From Thalassospira profundimaris WP0211 (lineage in GTDB: Bacteria > Pseudomonadota > Alphaproteobacteria > Rhodospirillales > Thalassospiraceae), in NCBI RefSeq assembly GCF_000300275.1, contig NZ_AMRN01000001.1, forward strand, positions 744,001 to 808,000: 64,000 nt of DNA. The letters are read 5' to 3'. A model generated the notes under the pieces. It had not been told where the DNA came from. It made no database searches and saw nothing but the letters and a program-made list of their open reading frames with translations. Position 1 is the stretch's first letter, and every line of letters starts with the position of its first letter. Of this stretch, positions 44,525-54,071 are shown piece after piece. A program made the position numbers and the translations under genes.

Positions 44525-45496
44525 ATGCAGATTGCTGTCGATTTTTGCCAGCCCTTCACGCTGGATCATTCCAACATCCGTGGCCGCTTCACGCGCCTGG
44601 GCCCGACGGTGCAGACCATCATCGGGCAGCACTCCTATCCTGCGCTTGCCAACCATCTGCTTTCCGAGATCATCGGCCTTGCCGTGCTGTTGTCATCCTC
44701 GCTGAAATATGAAGGCCTGTTTACCCTTCAGACCAGCTCCGACGGGCCGATCAGCATGCTGGTGGTCGATGTTGATAGTGATGGCAATGTGCGCGCCTGC
44801 CTTCGGGTCGATGAAGAACGCCTCAACGCCATGATCGCAGCCGAAGAAGGCGGCGAGGATGCGCTGCGCGGTCAGGTTCTGAAACTGATGGGACGGGGGC
44901 ATATTGCCTTTACCGTCGATCAGGGCGACGAGCACGAACGCTATCAGGGGATTGTATCGCTTGAGGGCGAGACGCTGGCGCAATGCGCAGAGGCCTATTT
45001 CCGCCAGTCCGAACAGCTTGAAACGTCGTTCAAGCTCGAAGTTCATCGCGGCGAGACCGCAGATGACTGGTGGGTCGGCGGGCTGTTCCTGCAAAAAATG
45101 CCGGTCAGCGCATCGGGCGATGCGAGCACCCCGGAAGAGGCCGAAAAGGTATCTGAAGACTGGAACAGATCAACCATTCTGATGGCGAGTGCGACCGAGA
45201 ACGAGCTTGTTGATATCTCGCTTTCGGCTCATGACCTGATCTGGCGCCTGTTCCATGACGAGGAACCACGCGTGTTTGAACAGACCCAGCTTCAGTTCAA
45301 ATGCCGTTGCTCGCGCGAAAAGATCGAAGGCGCGCTTGTGACCTATCCGCTTGATGAGCTTCTGTCGATGCGTGAAGCCGATACCGGCGAGGTTGGTGTT
45401 TCCTGCCAGTTCTGCAACACGCGTTATGGCTTTAACGAGGCGGAGCTTCGCCAGCTCAAGGCGGATGATCCCGAAGCGGCATCGCCGAAAATCTAG
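44525..45496 (+). CDS. hslO: Hsp33 redox-regulated chaperone
   Basis: Holdase chaperone in the cytoplasm, activated when oxidants release zinc from its C-terminal cysteines. The 323-residue protein has the zinc motif CRC at the C-terminal domain start (FKCRCSREKIEGAL) and CQFC some 36 residues later (VSCQFCNTRYGF), the standard CxC-CxxC arrangement. The N-terminal domain is typical (RFTRLGPTVQTII). The ATG at 44525 is preferred to an upstream one at 44435 because homologues start near it and GGAAG is in front. Confidence 0.92.
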   Translation: MQIAVDFCQPFTLDHSNIRGRFTRLGPTVQTIIGQHSYPALANHLLSEIIGLAVLLSSSLKYEGLFTLQTSSDGPISMLVVDVDSDGNVRACLRVDEERLNAMIAAEEGGEDALRGQVLKLMGRGHIAFTVDQGDEHERYQGIVSLEGETLAQCAEAYFRQSEQLETSFKLEVHRGETADDWWVGGLFLQKMPVSASGDASTPEEAEKVSEDWNRSTILMASATENELVDISLSAHDLIWRLFHDEEPRVFEQTQLQFKCRCSREKIEGALVTYPLDELLSMREADTGEVGVSCQFCNTRYGFNEAELRQLKADDPEAASPKI

Positions 45497-45555
45497 TAGC
45501 GGCTTCAGGGGCTTTGGCCGTATTTGTTCGTCACAGCCTTGCCTTAATCATCAAG

Positions 45556-45600
45556 CAACGTCACCATGGAATTTGTACGCCATGGTGGCGTTGTTTTTTT
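45556..45600 (+). terminator. hslO terminator
   Basis: CAACGTCACCATGG at 45556-45569 pairs with CCATGGTGGCGTTG at 45580-45593 with one G-T pair, followed by a T7 run. It is a clear intrinsic terminator. Confidence 0.88.
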
Positions 45601-45632
45601 ATCTGTGTGATTGATCAAAGGAGATCGAAGAC

Positions 45633-46229
45633 ATGACGGTTATGTCCATCAAGGGCCTGCGCGCCGTTGTTGCCGGGGCGGCACTTGCGCTGATGGCGGC
45701 TTGCACAAGCGGCCCGGTTGCGACCTATCCCGATGTGACATGGCGCCATCTTGATCCGATTGTCTTTGCCGCCGGTCCGATTGAAAAGGTTGCGGCCTGG
45801 TCAAACAACGAGGACGGATCGATCCAGTCCTCCCTGCCGTTCAATCTGGGCCGCATGGCGATGAACTGGCCCGATGATCGCATCCAGACGGCTGGCACCA
45901 ATGATATGCTGCGTTATAGCGTGACCGAGGCCTCTGTGACCTCGAACGCGCTTAAAACCACCAAGGGCATCAAGGGCGTCTTTACCGACGATCAGTCCGA
46001 CAAGATCGATCTTAAGGTCGCAGCCAAGCTTGAGCTGCTCGACCCTAATGGCATGCAGAAGGGTGAGGTAACGGCAATGGCGGAACGGTCACGTACGCTT
46101 TCGGAATCGATGTCCGTGGCCGAACGCGAACAGGCGGTCTATGACGCGACCACGGCCCTTTTGATGGATCTTGATCGCGAAATGGAACGCCAGATCAATA
46201 ACAATCTGGGACGTTTCCTGTTGCGGTAA
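45633..46229 (+). CDS. Putative lipoprotein of unknown function
   Basis: The 198-residue protein has a lipoprotein signal: a basic start, hydrophobic segment VVAGAALALMA and the lipobox LMAAC with the modified Cys at about residue 25. It should be anchored in the outer or inner membrane facing the periplasm. The mature part is mixed alpha/beta without known catalytic motifs, ending in a helical DLDREMERQINNNLG. An AGGAGA ribosome binding site precedes the ATG. Similar small lipoproteins are common next to hslO in this group, as far as I recall, without known role. Confidence 0.75.
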   Translation: MTVMSIKGLRAVVAGAALALMAACTSGPVATYPDVTWRHLDPIVFAAGPIEKVAAWSNNEDGSIQSSLPFNLGRMAMNWPDDRIQTAGTNDMLRYSVTEASVTSNALKTTKGIKGVFTDDQSDKIDLKVAAKLELLDPNGMQKGEVTAMAERSRTLSESMSVAEREQAVYDATTALLMDLDREMERQINNNLGRFLLR

Positions 46230-46261
46230 TCGACGTCCCGTTTGGGATTTGAACAAAACCC

Positions 46262-46296
46262 AAAGGCCGCGGTGATCTGTCATCGCGGCCTTTTTT
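46262..46296 (+). terminator. Terminator after lipoprotein gene
   Basis: GGCCGCGGTGA at 46265-46275 and TCATCGCGGCC at 46280-46290 pair with one mismatch and are followed by TTTTTTG. Confidence 0.85.
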
Positions 46297-46368
46297 GTTG
46301 CGCGTCCCTGCGACACGCGGGACAAACATCAGGTTACCATTGCCAATTGCCAGATTGTGCCAAGCCTT

Positions 46369-47499
46369 ATGTTTGAAATCCCGTTGCCCTTTGTCGTTGC
46401 CTTGTTGTTGGCGATTTTACTGGTGCGCCTGACCCTGCGCGGTCCGGCCGGGCCGGTTGGGCGGAGCATGCGGATCTTCGTTGCCGCCAGTCTGGCGCTG
46501 GTGATCATGGTCGGGCTGCGCTGGCAATTTGATCTGCTGATTTTCCGTTTCTTGCGCCCCTTGTTTGCCGCGATGCTGCCCCCCATCGCCTGGATGTGCT
46601 TTGCCGCACTTGGCGCGGAGGAGCGGTCGCAAACCAGATGGCGTTGGCTGCATGTTATCCCGGTTTTGGCGATCTTCATCGCAAGTCTGACCTGGCGGCA
46701 ATGGCATATACAGGTGGACTTCCTGATTGCAGTGCAATTCGCCGGATATGGTATTGCACTGATGGTTCTGGCTAGTCGCGGCGAAGACCGTTTTGCGCAG
46801 GCACGGCTGGGCGATGTCGGATCGGTTCGGGGCATTGTTGCCGTGGTTGGCGGGGCGCTGATTTTCTCAGGGCTCGTCGATGGGTTGATCGCCCTTGATT
46901 TCAGCATCACCCAGGGCACAAACGTCGCAACAATTGTCGGCACTGCGCAGTTGGTTGTTCTGGTGGTGCTGGCGTTGCTGATGGTCCGGTTGGAGCGACT
47001 TAGTCCGCAGACCACGAAGCTGACTGATAGCGTGACCGAACCCGTACTTTCGCAGCACAAAGACGACCCGCAAGACAACAACGATATCGCCGCGGATGAT
47101 GCCATCCTTGCCGCAATCGATGAGGTCATGCACGCGCAACATCTGTATCGCGATCCTGATCTGACACTTGATCGGTTGGCGCGACGGGTGGTGATCCCGG
47201 CCCGGCAGATTTCCGGGGCGATTAACCGTCGGTTCGGGCGCAATGTGTCACAGGTTGTCAATGAATACCGCGTGGCAGAGGCGCAAATGCTGCTGCGGAC
47301 GACCGAAAAGCCGGTGACCGAAATCATGTTTGACTGCGGGTTTCAGACCAAATCGAACTTTAACCGCGAATTTGGCCGCGTGACCGGGATGGGTCCCCGG
47401 GCTTATCGCGACGCGGCTGATCAACGGGTCCCCGATCAACCGTTCGGTCCGATCAGGAAGCTGTTTTCAGAGAACGCAAGAAGTCGAGAACAAGGGTGA
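46369..47499 (+). CDS. AraC-family regulator with N-terminal membrane domain
   Basis: About 376 residues. The first 215 hold roughly seven hydrophobic segments (starting FEIPLPFVVALLLAILL), so the sensor domain lies in the inner membrane. The C-terminal 110 residues are an AraC double helix-turn-helix: LTLDRLARRVVIPARQISGAI, then EIMFDCGFQTKSNFNREFGR. It would act as a membrane-tethered transcription factor. Two starts are possible (ATG 46369, GTG 46357), both with poor ribosome binding sites. Its 3' end overlaps the convergent gene at 47453 by 47 bases. Targets are unknown; the hydrolase gene beyond is a candidate. Confidence 0.83.
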   Translation: MFEIPLPFVVALLLAILLVRLTLRGPAGPVGRSMRIFVAASLALVIMVGLRWQFDLLIFRFLRPLFAAMLPPIAWMCFAALGAEERSQTRWRWLHVIPVLAIFIASLTWRQWHIQVDFLIAVQFAGYGIALMVLASRGEDRFAQARLGDVGSVRGIVAVVGGALIFSGLVDGLIALDFSITQGTNVATIVGTAQLVVLVVLALLMVRLERLSPQTTKLTDSVTEPVLSQHKDDPQDNNDIAADDAILAAIDEVMHAQHLYRDPDLTLDRLARRVVIPARQISGAINRRFGRNVSQVVNEYRVAEAQMLLRTTEKPVTEIMFDCGFQTKSNFNREFGRVTGMGPRAYRDAADQRVPDQPFGPIRKLFSENARSREQG

Positions 47500-48508
47500 T
47501 CGTTTGTTGATGCAGGTCTGATCGATCCGTTGCGTCATCGCCATCAAGACAGATGATGCCATCACCCGGGACGTCCTGTTCAAGGAGGATTACGGCATTG
47601 GGTTTGCATTCCGGAAGGAAGCTGAAATGCGCCGCACCGGGCAGATTATGGTAACGGGCTAAATCCGCCGGCAAGTGTTCGATCAGATAACCTGATTCAA
47701 GGTCCTTGGGGATTTTGGGATTGGGCGCACCGGCGGCAATGACCAGAACCGGGATGTCGATGGCCGCCATACTTGCCGGGGTAAAGCCACGGGCAAGGCC
47801 AAGATCAAGCGAGATTGCGCCACGGATCCGTTCGTCTTTAAGGTTGTCTGCCAGCTTTGCGCGGTCTGCCATTGTGCGGCCAACCTCAAGTTCCGCAAGG
47901 CCATCACAGGCGGCGAATTCGGGATGCGCTTGGCATTCCATATCCATCCGATCCATGTCCATTCGCGCCCCGGCAAGCTCCAGCACCGTCCATCCGCCCA
48001 GTGAATGACCAATCACCGTGATGTTGGCCGGATCAATGGCGGGCTTCCATGTGGGATTATCGATCAGCGATGTGATCACGTGACTGATATCGCGCGGGCG
48101 AAGCCACAATGCAGAGCCGACTTCGGCGGTAACATCGCGGCTGGTGGTGCCGGGGTGATTGATCGCGGCCACCACATAACCCGCCCGGGCGAGTTCCGTG
48201 GCAAGCCATCCCTGATTGCGCCAGTTGCCGCCAAAACCGTGGGACATCACGACCAAGGGATGGCGACCGTCCTGAATTTTGGCATCAGGCTGCACCATCT
48301 GACCGAAAAAGACCGGATTTTCGCCAACAGCTACCGCTGGGTTTGTGTCGCTGGTCGGATACCAGATTGCACCGACCAATGCGCGGTTCCCATCACTTGC
48401 CGTGATGGTGGTTTCCGTAAAACCAACCGCATAGGGCGCGCCGTTAGATGGGGTTGCCATGACAAAAGCCACCAAGGTGGCCAGCGTGGTGACGGTAAAA
48501 CGCAACAT
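47453..48508 (-). CDS. Secreted alpha/beta hydrolase (lipase/PAF-acetylhydrolase-like)
   Basis: The 351-residue protein has a cleavable signal peptide (LRFTVTTLATLVAFVMATPSN in shorter terms a hydrophobic segment at 5-18, cut near NGA), so it acts in the periplasm or outside. The alpha/beta hydrolase fold has the oxyanion region PLVVMSHGFGGNW, the nucleophile elbow VIGHSLGGW, and a catalytic His probably in LPGAAHFSFL. An insert with several Met/Cys (about 180-200) may be a lid. Substrate is probably a short-chain ester or phospholipid. The gene converges on and overlaps the AraC gene by 47 bases. Confidence 0.82.
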   Translation of the reverse strand: MLRFTVTTLATLVAFVMATPSNGAPYAVGFTETTITASDGNRALVGAIWYPTSDTNPAVAVGENPVFFGQMVQPDAKIQDGRHPLVVMSHGFGGNWRNQGWLATELARAGYVVAAINHPGTTSRDVTAEVGSALWLRPRDISHVITSLIDNPTWKPAIDPANITVIGHSLGGWTVLELAGARMDMDRMDMECQAHPEFAACDGLAELEVGRTMADRAKLADNLKDERIRGAISLDLGLARGFTPASMAAIDIPVLVIAAGAPNPKIPKDLESGYLIEHLPADLARYHNLPGAAHFSFLPECKPNAVILLEQDVPGDGIICLDGDDATDRSDLHQQTITLVLDFLRSLKTAS

Positions 48509-48602
48509 GCTTGATCCTTCGAACCAAATGAAAGGGTGCGATGAGTTTTACCGGTCGGGGGGCTTTTGGCGTCCTTGATCGCGATCAAGGACCTTTCAGG
48601 CA

Positions 48603-48632
48603 CAAAAAAAGCCCCGGTCGGTTGGCCGGGGC
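48603..48632 (-). terminator. Terminator of the Usp gene
   Basis: GCCCCGG and CCGGGGC form a strong stem at 48611-48632; on the - strand it is followed by a TTTTTTTG run at 48610-48603. Confidence 0.82.
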
Positions 48633-48662
48633 TTGGTCTTTGATCGCGGATCAGGATGGGCC

Positions 48663-49517
48663 TTAGCGGAACATCATCACCGGCACATGGCAGGACCGGA
48701 CCATTTCGGTGGTGGTGCTGCCGATGATCAGGTTGCGGATGCGCGAATGGCCATAGGCGCCCATGACCAGAAGATCGATATTTTCCGCTTCGATCTTGTC
48801 CTTGATAACGTCTTCGGGCTCGCCCGATGCGAAGCCTGCGTCGACCTCGTAGCCCGCCTTGCGCAGGATGGTTGCCGCTTCATCAAGCTTTTCCTGCAAC
48901 GTGTCATTGGGTTTGCCAACCGAAAGCAACGTGCAGGGCAGACCGGTAAACAGTTTGCCCGATGCAATGTGGCGCACGGCCTTCATCGCACTTTCGCCGC
49001 CATCAAAGGCAATCAGGAATTTGTTGATCGGCTTGAACGCACGCGATGCGACAAGCACCGGCTTCTTGGCGGCACGCACAACCCGTTCAAGGTTGGAGCC
49101 CAGATGCAGCTTGGCAAAATCGGCGGCCTCACCGCGTTTGCCGACCAGAATCAGATCGGCATTACCTTCGAATTCGGCAATGGTTTCGATCAGGTCGCCA
49201 TGGCGCAGCTTGGTGGTGACGGTGGCGACGCCCTTTTCCTCAAGCCCGGTTTTGGCTTCTTCAAGCAGCAAACGGCCGCGCTTGAGTTCGAGCTTGTTTT
49301 TCTGCTCATCGAGATCGGCCAGTTCTTTTAGCAGGGCCGAACGGGCGCCGAATTTGAGGTTGCCACTGAGGTCGGCCGGTTCGGAATCGGTATTGCGCCG
49401 GCCCAGCACGTGCATCAGTTCGACCGATGCGTCGGTGCGTTCTGCCACCCAGCGGGTCAGGTCGCATACACTTTGCGAATAGCCTGATCCATCGATCAGT
49501 GCGATCAGATGTGTCAT
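48663..49517 (-). CDS. Tandem universal stress protein (two Usp domains)
   Basis: The 284-residue cytoplasmic protein contains two UspA-type folds. The first (about 1-140) starts HLIALIDGSGYSQSV; the second (about 150-284) ends with the ATP-binding motif MGAYGHSRIRNLIIGSTTTE, typical of the G-2x-G-9x-G(S/T) pattern. Only the second half has the full nucleotide motif; the first half has VGKRGEAADF in that place. The ATG at 49517 has AAGGAA upstream. It is 25 bases after the SulP gene and most likely cotranscribed with it, a pairing often seen in bacteria. Confidence 0.9.
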   Translation of the reverse strand: MTHLIALIDGSGYSQSVCDLTRWVAERTDASVELMHVLGRRNTDSEPADLSGNLKFGARSALLKELADLDEQKNKLELKRGRLLLEEAKTGLEEKGVATVTTKLRHGDLIETIAEFEGNADLILVGKRGEAADFAKLHLGSNLERVVRAAKKPVLVASRAFKPINKFLIAFDGGESAMKAVRHIASGKLFTGLPCTLLSVGKPNDTLQEKLDEAATILRKAGYEVDAGFASGEPEDVIKDKIEAENIDLLVMGAYGHSRIRNLIIGSTTTEMVRSCHVPVMMFR

Positions 49518-49541
49518 GGATCGTTTCCTTTCCCAGTTTCC

Positions 49542-51032
49542 CTAGTGGCCCATCAGGCGTTCAAGCGCGCCGGGCTTGTCGTGGATGGCCAGTTTATCGA
49601 CGATTGTCTCGCTGGCTTCATTGAGACCGATCAACTCGACCTCGGCCCCTTCACGGCGGAATTTGAGCACGACCATATCAAGGGCTGCAACACTTGAAAT
49701 GTCCCAGATATGCGCGTGGCTGACATCAATCGTGACCTTGTCGAGCGCTTCGCGGAAATCAAACGCCTTGGTGAAGTCTTCGACCGAGGCAAAGAAGATC
49801 TGGCCGCGCACTTCATAGGTGCGGTGCGTGCTGTCAGGCGAAAGCGTGCTGGTAACACGGAAAATCTGCGCAATCTTCCAGGCAAAGAAGATACCCGAAA
49901 GCAACACACCGACCAGAACACCGATTGCAAGGTTGTGCGACCCCACCACGGTGATCACGGTGGCCAGCATCACGATCGACGAGCTGCGCGGATGATCCTT
50001 GAGGTCCTTGATCGAGGACCAGCTGAATGTCCCGATCGACACCATGATCATGATCGCGACAAGGGCCGCCATCGGAATGATTGCCACCAGATCGCCCAGA
50101 ACCACAATCAGGATCAGAAGGAAGATACCGGCAAGGAAGGTCGACAGGCGGCAACGGCCACCCGATTTGACGTTGATCACCGACTGGCCAATCATCGCAC
50201 AACCGGCCATACCGCCGATAAAGCCGGTAAAGAAGTTGGCGATCCCCTGACCATAGCATTCACGCGTACGGTTGGATGTTGTGTCGGTCAGATCATCAAC
50301 GATCTGCGCCGTCATCAGACTTTCCAGAAGACCCACAGCCGCGACCGCCGCCGAATAAGGCAGGATGATCAGGAAGGTATCAAGGTTCAGCGGCACATCC
50401 GGGAAATAGATCGCCGGGAAGGCATCAGGAAGCGCGCCCATATCGCCCACGGTGCGCAGATCGGCATCGATAAAGAACGACAAGCCGGTCAGAACGATGA
50501 TGCAAATCAGCGGCGACGGGATCACCTTGGTGATGCGCGGGAACAAATAAATGATGGCAAGGCCGCCTGCGACCATCACATAGGTCATATAGCTGACATT
50601 GGTCAGTTCGGGCAGCTGGGCCATGAAGATCAGGATGGCGAGCGCATTGACAAAGCCGGTCATGACCGACTTGGACACAAAGCGCATCAACGATCCCAGA
50701 CGAAGTGCACCTGCCAGCATCTGAAGGACGCCCGCCAGAACGGTCGCGGCCAGCAGATAATCCAGCCCGTGTTCGCGCACAAGCGATCCCATCAGAACCG
50801 CAGTTGCTGCGGTGGCTGCCGAAATCATGCCCGGACGACCGCCAAAGATGGCGGTGATCACGGCAATCGAGAAGGAGGCATAAAGCCCGACCTTCGGGTC
50901 AACACCGGCAATGATGGAAAAGGCAATGGCCTCTGGGATCAGGGCCAGCGCAACGACAAGGCCCGAAAGCACATCGGCGCGGATGTTGCCAAGCCATTCA
51001 GCCCGCAAACGCGGCAGAAAATCGCTATTCAC
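49542..51032 (-). CDS. SulP family anion transporter with STAS domain
   Basis: Inner-membrane transporter for sulfate, bicarbonate or dicarboxylate. The 496-residue protein opens with [20 protein letters not shown], the SulP signature, has about 12-14 hydrophobic segments, and ends with a STAS domain (about 390-490, [18 protein letters not shown]). The start is GTG at 51032 after GGAGAC. SulP proteins paired with Usp or carbonic anhydrase often carry bicarbonate; the ion here cannot be read from sequence. Confidence 0.92.
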   Translation of the reverse strand: MNSDFLPRLRAEWLGNIRADVLSGLVVALALIPEAIAFSIIAGVDPKVGLYASFSIAVITAIFGGRPGMISAATAATAVLMGSLVREHGLDYLLAATVLAGVLQMLAGALRLGSLMRFVSKSVMTGFVNALAILIFMAQLPELTNVSYMTYVMVAGGLAIIYLFPRITKVIPSPLICIIVLTGLSFFIDADLRTVGDMGALPDAFPAIYFPDVPLNLDTFLIILPYSAAVAAVGLLESLMTAQIVDDLTDTTSNRTRECYGQGIANFFTGFIGGMAGCAMIGQSVINVKSGGRCRLSTFLAGIFLLILIVVLGDLVAIIPMAALVAIMIMVSIGTFSWSSIKDLKDHPRSSSIVMLATVITVVGSHNLAIGVLVGVLLSGIFFAWKIAQIFRVTSTLSPDSTHRTYEVRGQIFFASVEDFTKAFDFREALDKVTIDVSHAHIWDISSVAALDMVVLKFRREGAEVELIGLNEASETIVDKLAIHDKPGALERLMGH

Positions 51033-51389
51033 AGAAAGTCTCCGTCTCGGTCAAGCCCGACTTTGCACCCGAATTTGCAATGGGTTATCCCCCGGGCTGG
51101 AATGTCATCAGGCGGTCTTCATGATCCGTCAGCCGGAAATTCAGCGACAGGTCTCCCCAAGACCATCCCGTTCGTTGCTGCGTCGCAGCAGGCTGTACCT
51201 ATACCAATTTAAGATTTTGCACAACCATGGGGCAGGACCGTGAATTACGGATGATTGTACTGCGGAAATTCTGGGCGCGGGTGCGGAGAAATGAGAAGTG
51301 GTTGTTTGATTGCTCAAACAGCCAGAATGTAAAATCGTCGGAGCAGGTAAGTGAGGGGATCTTACCTGCTCCTCGGGATAGACCAAATG
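51033..51389. other. Intergenic region with a hairpin
   Basis: No gene is seen in these 357 bases. An 11-bp perfect inverted repeat, GAGCAGGTAAG at 51341-51351 and CTTACCTGCTC at 51361-51371, lies just after the stop of the - strand hydrolase and probably ends its transcript. A smaller stem TGCTGCG/CGCAGCA is at about 51175-51189. The rest probably holds the SulP-Usp promoter. Confidence 0.5.
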
Positions 51390-52169
51390 TTACTGGTGGG
51401 CTGCTTTGGCAGCTTGGTCAATTGTGTCGGCGACCACTTTCGGTTGGGTCATGAAAATAGAATGGCTGGCGGAAACCTTGGTGACCTTGGCGTTGATCCG
51501 TTCGGCCATCGCGGCCAGCATTTCGGGATCGAATGCCTTGTCCTCGGTTCCATAGACAGCCCAGCTAGGTTTTGTTCTCCAGGCAGCGTTTTGAAGCTTG
51601 GTTTCAAATGCCTTGAGATTGATTGGAACCTGTGAGTCCCGCATGAAGGCAGCATCCGCATCGCTGACGTCATTTGCAAAGCCCTGTTTGAACTTTTCGG
51701 GCTCAACAAAGGCATAACCGTCGGTGTGAATGTCCAGAACGAATTCCGGCGGCGTTGTATAGCCTTCATAGAGCTGGCCTGTCGTTTCACCAGCATCCGG
51801 CGCGAGGGCCGCGACGTAAACGAGTGCGGCAACTTTGGGGTCTGCGCCTGCTTCGGTGATGACGGTTCCGCCCCACGAATGCCCGACGAGAACAGTCGGT
51901 CCATCCTGACGATCAAGCGCACGCTTTGTTGCGGCAACGTCGTCGGCCAAAGACGTAAGCGGGTTCTGTACGATGGTTACTTTATACCCGCGCGCCGTCA
52001 GATCATTGTAAACGCCGCGCCAGCCGCTTCCATCGGCGAATGCCCCGTGAACGAGCACGACATTGCGAATGCTGTTGCCGTCTGCGGTCTTGTCGTCTGC
52101 CTGCGCAGATGTTGCGGATACCAAGGACAATGCGATGGCAGCGGCGATGTTCAATATCTTGTTCTTCAT
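51390..52169 (-). CDS. Periplasmic alpha/beta hydrolase
   Basis: The 259-residue protein has a signal peptide (KNKILNIAAAIALSLV, cut after SAQA). The mature alpha/beta hydrolase has NVVLVHGAFADGSGW, the nucleophile elbow VGHSWGGTVI, and a His near ASHSIFMTQP at the C-terminus. It resembles the small esterase group often annotated as EstC-like or salicylate-esterase-like. AAAGGA is eight bases before the ATG. It is divergent from an OhrR-type regulator gene, with two operator-like palindromes between them, so it is probably induced by organic peroxide or another reactive compound. Confidence 0.87.
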   Translation of the reverse strand: MKNKILNIAAAIALSLVSATSAQADDKTADGNSIRNVVLVHGAFADGSGWRGVYNDLTARGYKVTIVQNPLTSLADDVAATKRALDRQDGPTVLVGHSWGGTVITEAGADPKVAALVYVAALAPDAGETTGQLYEGYTTPPEFVLDIHTDGYAFVEPEKFKQGFANDVSDADAAFMRDSQVPINLKAFETKLQNAAWRTKPSWAVYGTEDKAFDPEMLAAMAERINAKVTKVSASHSIFMTQPKVVADTIDQAAKAAHQ

Positions 52170-52263
52170 TTCCTTAATCCTTTTCTGGTCAGTGTCGTTA
52201 TTGAATGTCGAAAGCAGCGCAGTGTTGAATGTCGCTTTGCGACGGGCAGTGGGATGTTAATAA

Positions 52264-52350
52264 TTATCGCGATAAATGTTATTTCGATAACTATTAAGTT
52301 GGATTAATTCCCTTGTCCAGAAAATAATTATCGCGATATATATTATCGTG
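52264..52350. promoter_or_regulatory. Twin TATCGCGATA operators between hydrolase and ohrR-like gene
   Basis: TTATCGCGATAA at 52264-52275 with a further CGATAA at 52285-52290, and TATCGCGATA at 52329-52338 with TTATCGTGAATAA at 52343-52355, give two AT-rich dyads about 65 bases apart. They lie in the shared promoter region of divergent genes and are the probable binding sites of the MarR-family regulator at 52389. Confidence 0.6.
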
Positions 52351-52388
52351 AATAACCCTTGAGATCAGGTGCCAGAAAGGAGTCTCTT

Positions 52389-52844
52389 TTGTCGGAAGAA
52401 TCCAACATTCCCGTGCCACTTGAAGATCAACTATGCTTTGCGATATATTCCGCAGGGATTGCGATCCAGCGGCTCTATAAGCCGTTGTTGAACAAACTTG
52501 GCCTGACCTATCCGCAATATCTGGTTCTGAATATCCTCTGGCAGCAAAACACCCAGAGTGTCGGCCAAATCGCTGATCGACTGGCATTGGAATCAAGTAC
52601 GCTGACACCCTTGTTAAAGCGTCTTGAGAGTTCCGGTATGGTACGGCGGGAAAGAAACCCGGATAACGAACGACAGGTTCTGATTACTCTAACACCCGCC
52701 GGATTGGCGCTTCGTGATCAAGCAGGTTGCCTTGGTGCTGCGCTGTTACAGGCCTCCGGTCAGAGCCCGAATGAGCTTGCGGATCTGAACAGCAAGACAA
52801 AGCAACTCCGCGATCTGATCTACCAGAACGGTGTGGACTGGTAA
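52389..52844 (+). CDS. ohrR: MarR-family regulator of OhrR type
   Basis: Redox-sensing repressor of 151 residues. It matches OhrR closely: EDQLCFAIYSA with the peroxide-reactive Cys16, LGLTYPQYLVLNILW, LESSTLTPLLKRLE (recognition helix region) and ERQVLITLTPAGLALR. A second Cys at 114 could form a disulfide as in two-Cys OhrR proteins. The start is TTG at 52389 with AAGGAG six bases upstream. No ohr gene is adjacent; its divergent partner is an alpha/beta hydrolase. The regulator subfamily is firm; the exact inducer is inferred. Confidence 0.83.
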   Translation: MSEESNIPVPLEDQLCFAIYSAGIAIQRLYKPLLNKLGLTYPQYLVLNILWQQNTQSVGQIADRLALESSTLTPLLKRLESSGMVRRERNPDNERQVLITLTPAGLALRDQAGCLGAALLQASGQSPNELADLNSKTKQLRDLIYQNGVDW

Positions 52845-52869
52845 CCGGGACGTTTTGATCGCATGGTCT

Positions 52870-53652
52870 TCAAACCGTCGGAACCGTGCCGCCATCAATG
52901 ACATATTCCGTACCGGTTATGGCACCGGCACGATCAGATGCCAAAAATGCAATCAGGTTGGCGACTTCTTCGGGTTTTGCCGGGCGACCCAGTGGGATGC
53001 CGCCAAGCGCATCCATGATGATCTTTTTGCCACCGTCATAGTCGGTTCCTGCTTGTTCTGCCAGGCGTTCTGCCAAGTGCACGGCGGCTTCTGTTTCTAT
53101 CCAGCCCGGTGAGACGCGCATGACGCGAACACCTTTGGGAGAGACTTCTTTTGAAAGCGCCTTACTATAGGTCGACAAAGCAGCCTTTGCGGCGGCGTAG
53201 GCAGTTGTTGAGTCTGGCAGCGGGAGTTCGCGTTGGATTGAGGTCACGTGAATGACGACGCCTTGTCCCCGGGTGATCATGTCAGGGATCAAATGCCGAT
53301 CAAGTCGAACGGCGGGAAACAGGTTCAAGTTGAGTTCCTGATGCCAATGATCATCAGACAGCACACCAAATCCACCAGCAGGTGAAGATGAACCGCCAAG
53401 CATATGGACAATAATATCCACACCGCCAAGGCGTTGTTTCGTTGCCTCTGCCACTGACAGGCAACCGTCGTCGGTGGTCAGGTCCGCTTCGATAAAATGA
53501 TCGTCAGCAAACGTCTCCGGACGGGTGCGCGCTGTGGTCAGAACGGTTGCACCCAGTTCGCGCAATAGCTTGAATGTTGCGAGGCCTGCACCTTTTGTCC
53601 CGCCGGTAACAAGGGCACGCTTTCCCTTCAGGGTAAGAAAATCTGACATCAT
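52870..53652 (-). CDS. Short-chain dehydrogenase/reductase
   Basis: NAD(P)-dependent oxidoreductase of 260 residues with the cofactor motif VTGGTKGAG, an NAG-like segment replaced by HMLGGSS, and the catalytic YxxxK in [10 protein letters not shown] preceded by the Ser in HVTSIQREL. The C-terminal segment [20 protein letters not shown] is typical of classical SDRs. It overlaps the upstream SnoaL-like gene (ATGATG with TGA) and has GGGGGTG as ribosome binding site, so the two form one coupled unit. The substrate is not predictable. Confidence 0.88.
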   Translation of the reverse strand: MMSDFLTLKGKRALVTGGTKGAGLATFKLLRELGATVLTTARTRPETFADDHFIEADLTTDDGCLSVAEATKQRLGGVDIIVHMLGGSSSPAGGFGVLSDDHWHQELNLNLFPAVRLDRHLIPDMITRGQGVVIHVTSIQRELPLPDSTTAYAAAKAALSTYSKALSKEVSPKGVRVMRVSPGWIETEAAVHLAERLAEQAGTDYDGGKKIIMDALGGIPLGRPAKPEEVANLIAFLASDRAGAITGTEYVIDGGTVPTV

Positions 53653-53969
53653 TTCACCCCCATCTCGGCAATCTTTCCGTCCTTGATGCGAAAGATGTAG
53701 TTCAGCGTCACCGGGCTGTTTGGGAAATTTCCACTTACCTTGGCGCGAACCATGACCTTGCTACCGCTTGTCTCCGCCTCAAGAGGCTCGGCGACATGGT
53801 TGTATTTTGCCTTCGCTGCCAGCCACCAGTTCTGGATTTCGGTCGATCCAACGTGACGTTTGCCTTCGTCGTGAACGATTGCATCCGTGCAAAACACTTT
53901 TGTCAGAATGTCAGGATCTTGGTTTCGATCGGCATCGAAATACGCCTGTACAGCATCAATCATATCCAT
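53649..53969 (-). CDS. SnoaL-like/NTF2-fold small protein
   Basis: The 106-residue protein has the cone-shaped NTF2-like fold pattern: [20 protein letters not shown], a DAIVHDEGK strand, and C-terminal [16 protein letters not shown]. Relatives act as isomerases or hydratases or bind small ligands; the activity here is unknown. The ATG at 53969 has AAGGAG eight bases upstream; an earlier GTG would overlap that site. It is translationally coupled to the SDR gene and divergent from a LysR gene that probably regulates both. Confidence 0.83.
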   Translation of the reverse strand: MDMIDAVQAYFDADRNQDPDILTKVFCTDAIVHDEGKRHVGSTEIQNWWLAAKAKYNHVAEPLEAETSGSKVMVRAKVSGNFPNSPVTLNYIFRIKDGKIAEMGVK

Positions 53970-54071
53970 CGCTTGCACTCCTTACGGTGACTTGTATCTC
54001 GACAGATAATCCGGATTCATTGTACTAACAACACGGACAATAATTGATGTAGAGGTGAAAAAATCGGGACA

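Noticed and set aside
49710-51212. Open frame of 500 codons opposite to the SulP gene
   Set aside because: Very rich in His, Arg, Asp and Gln as expected from antisense of membrane-protein codons; no start signal.
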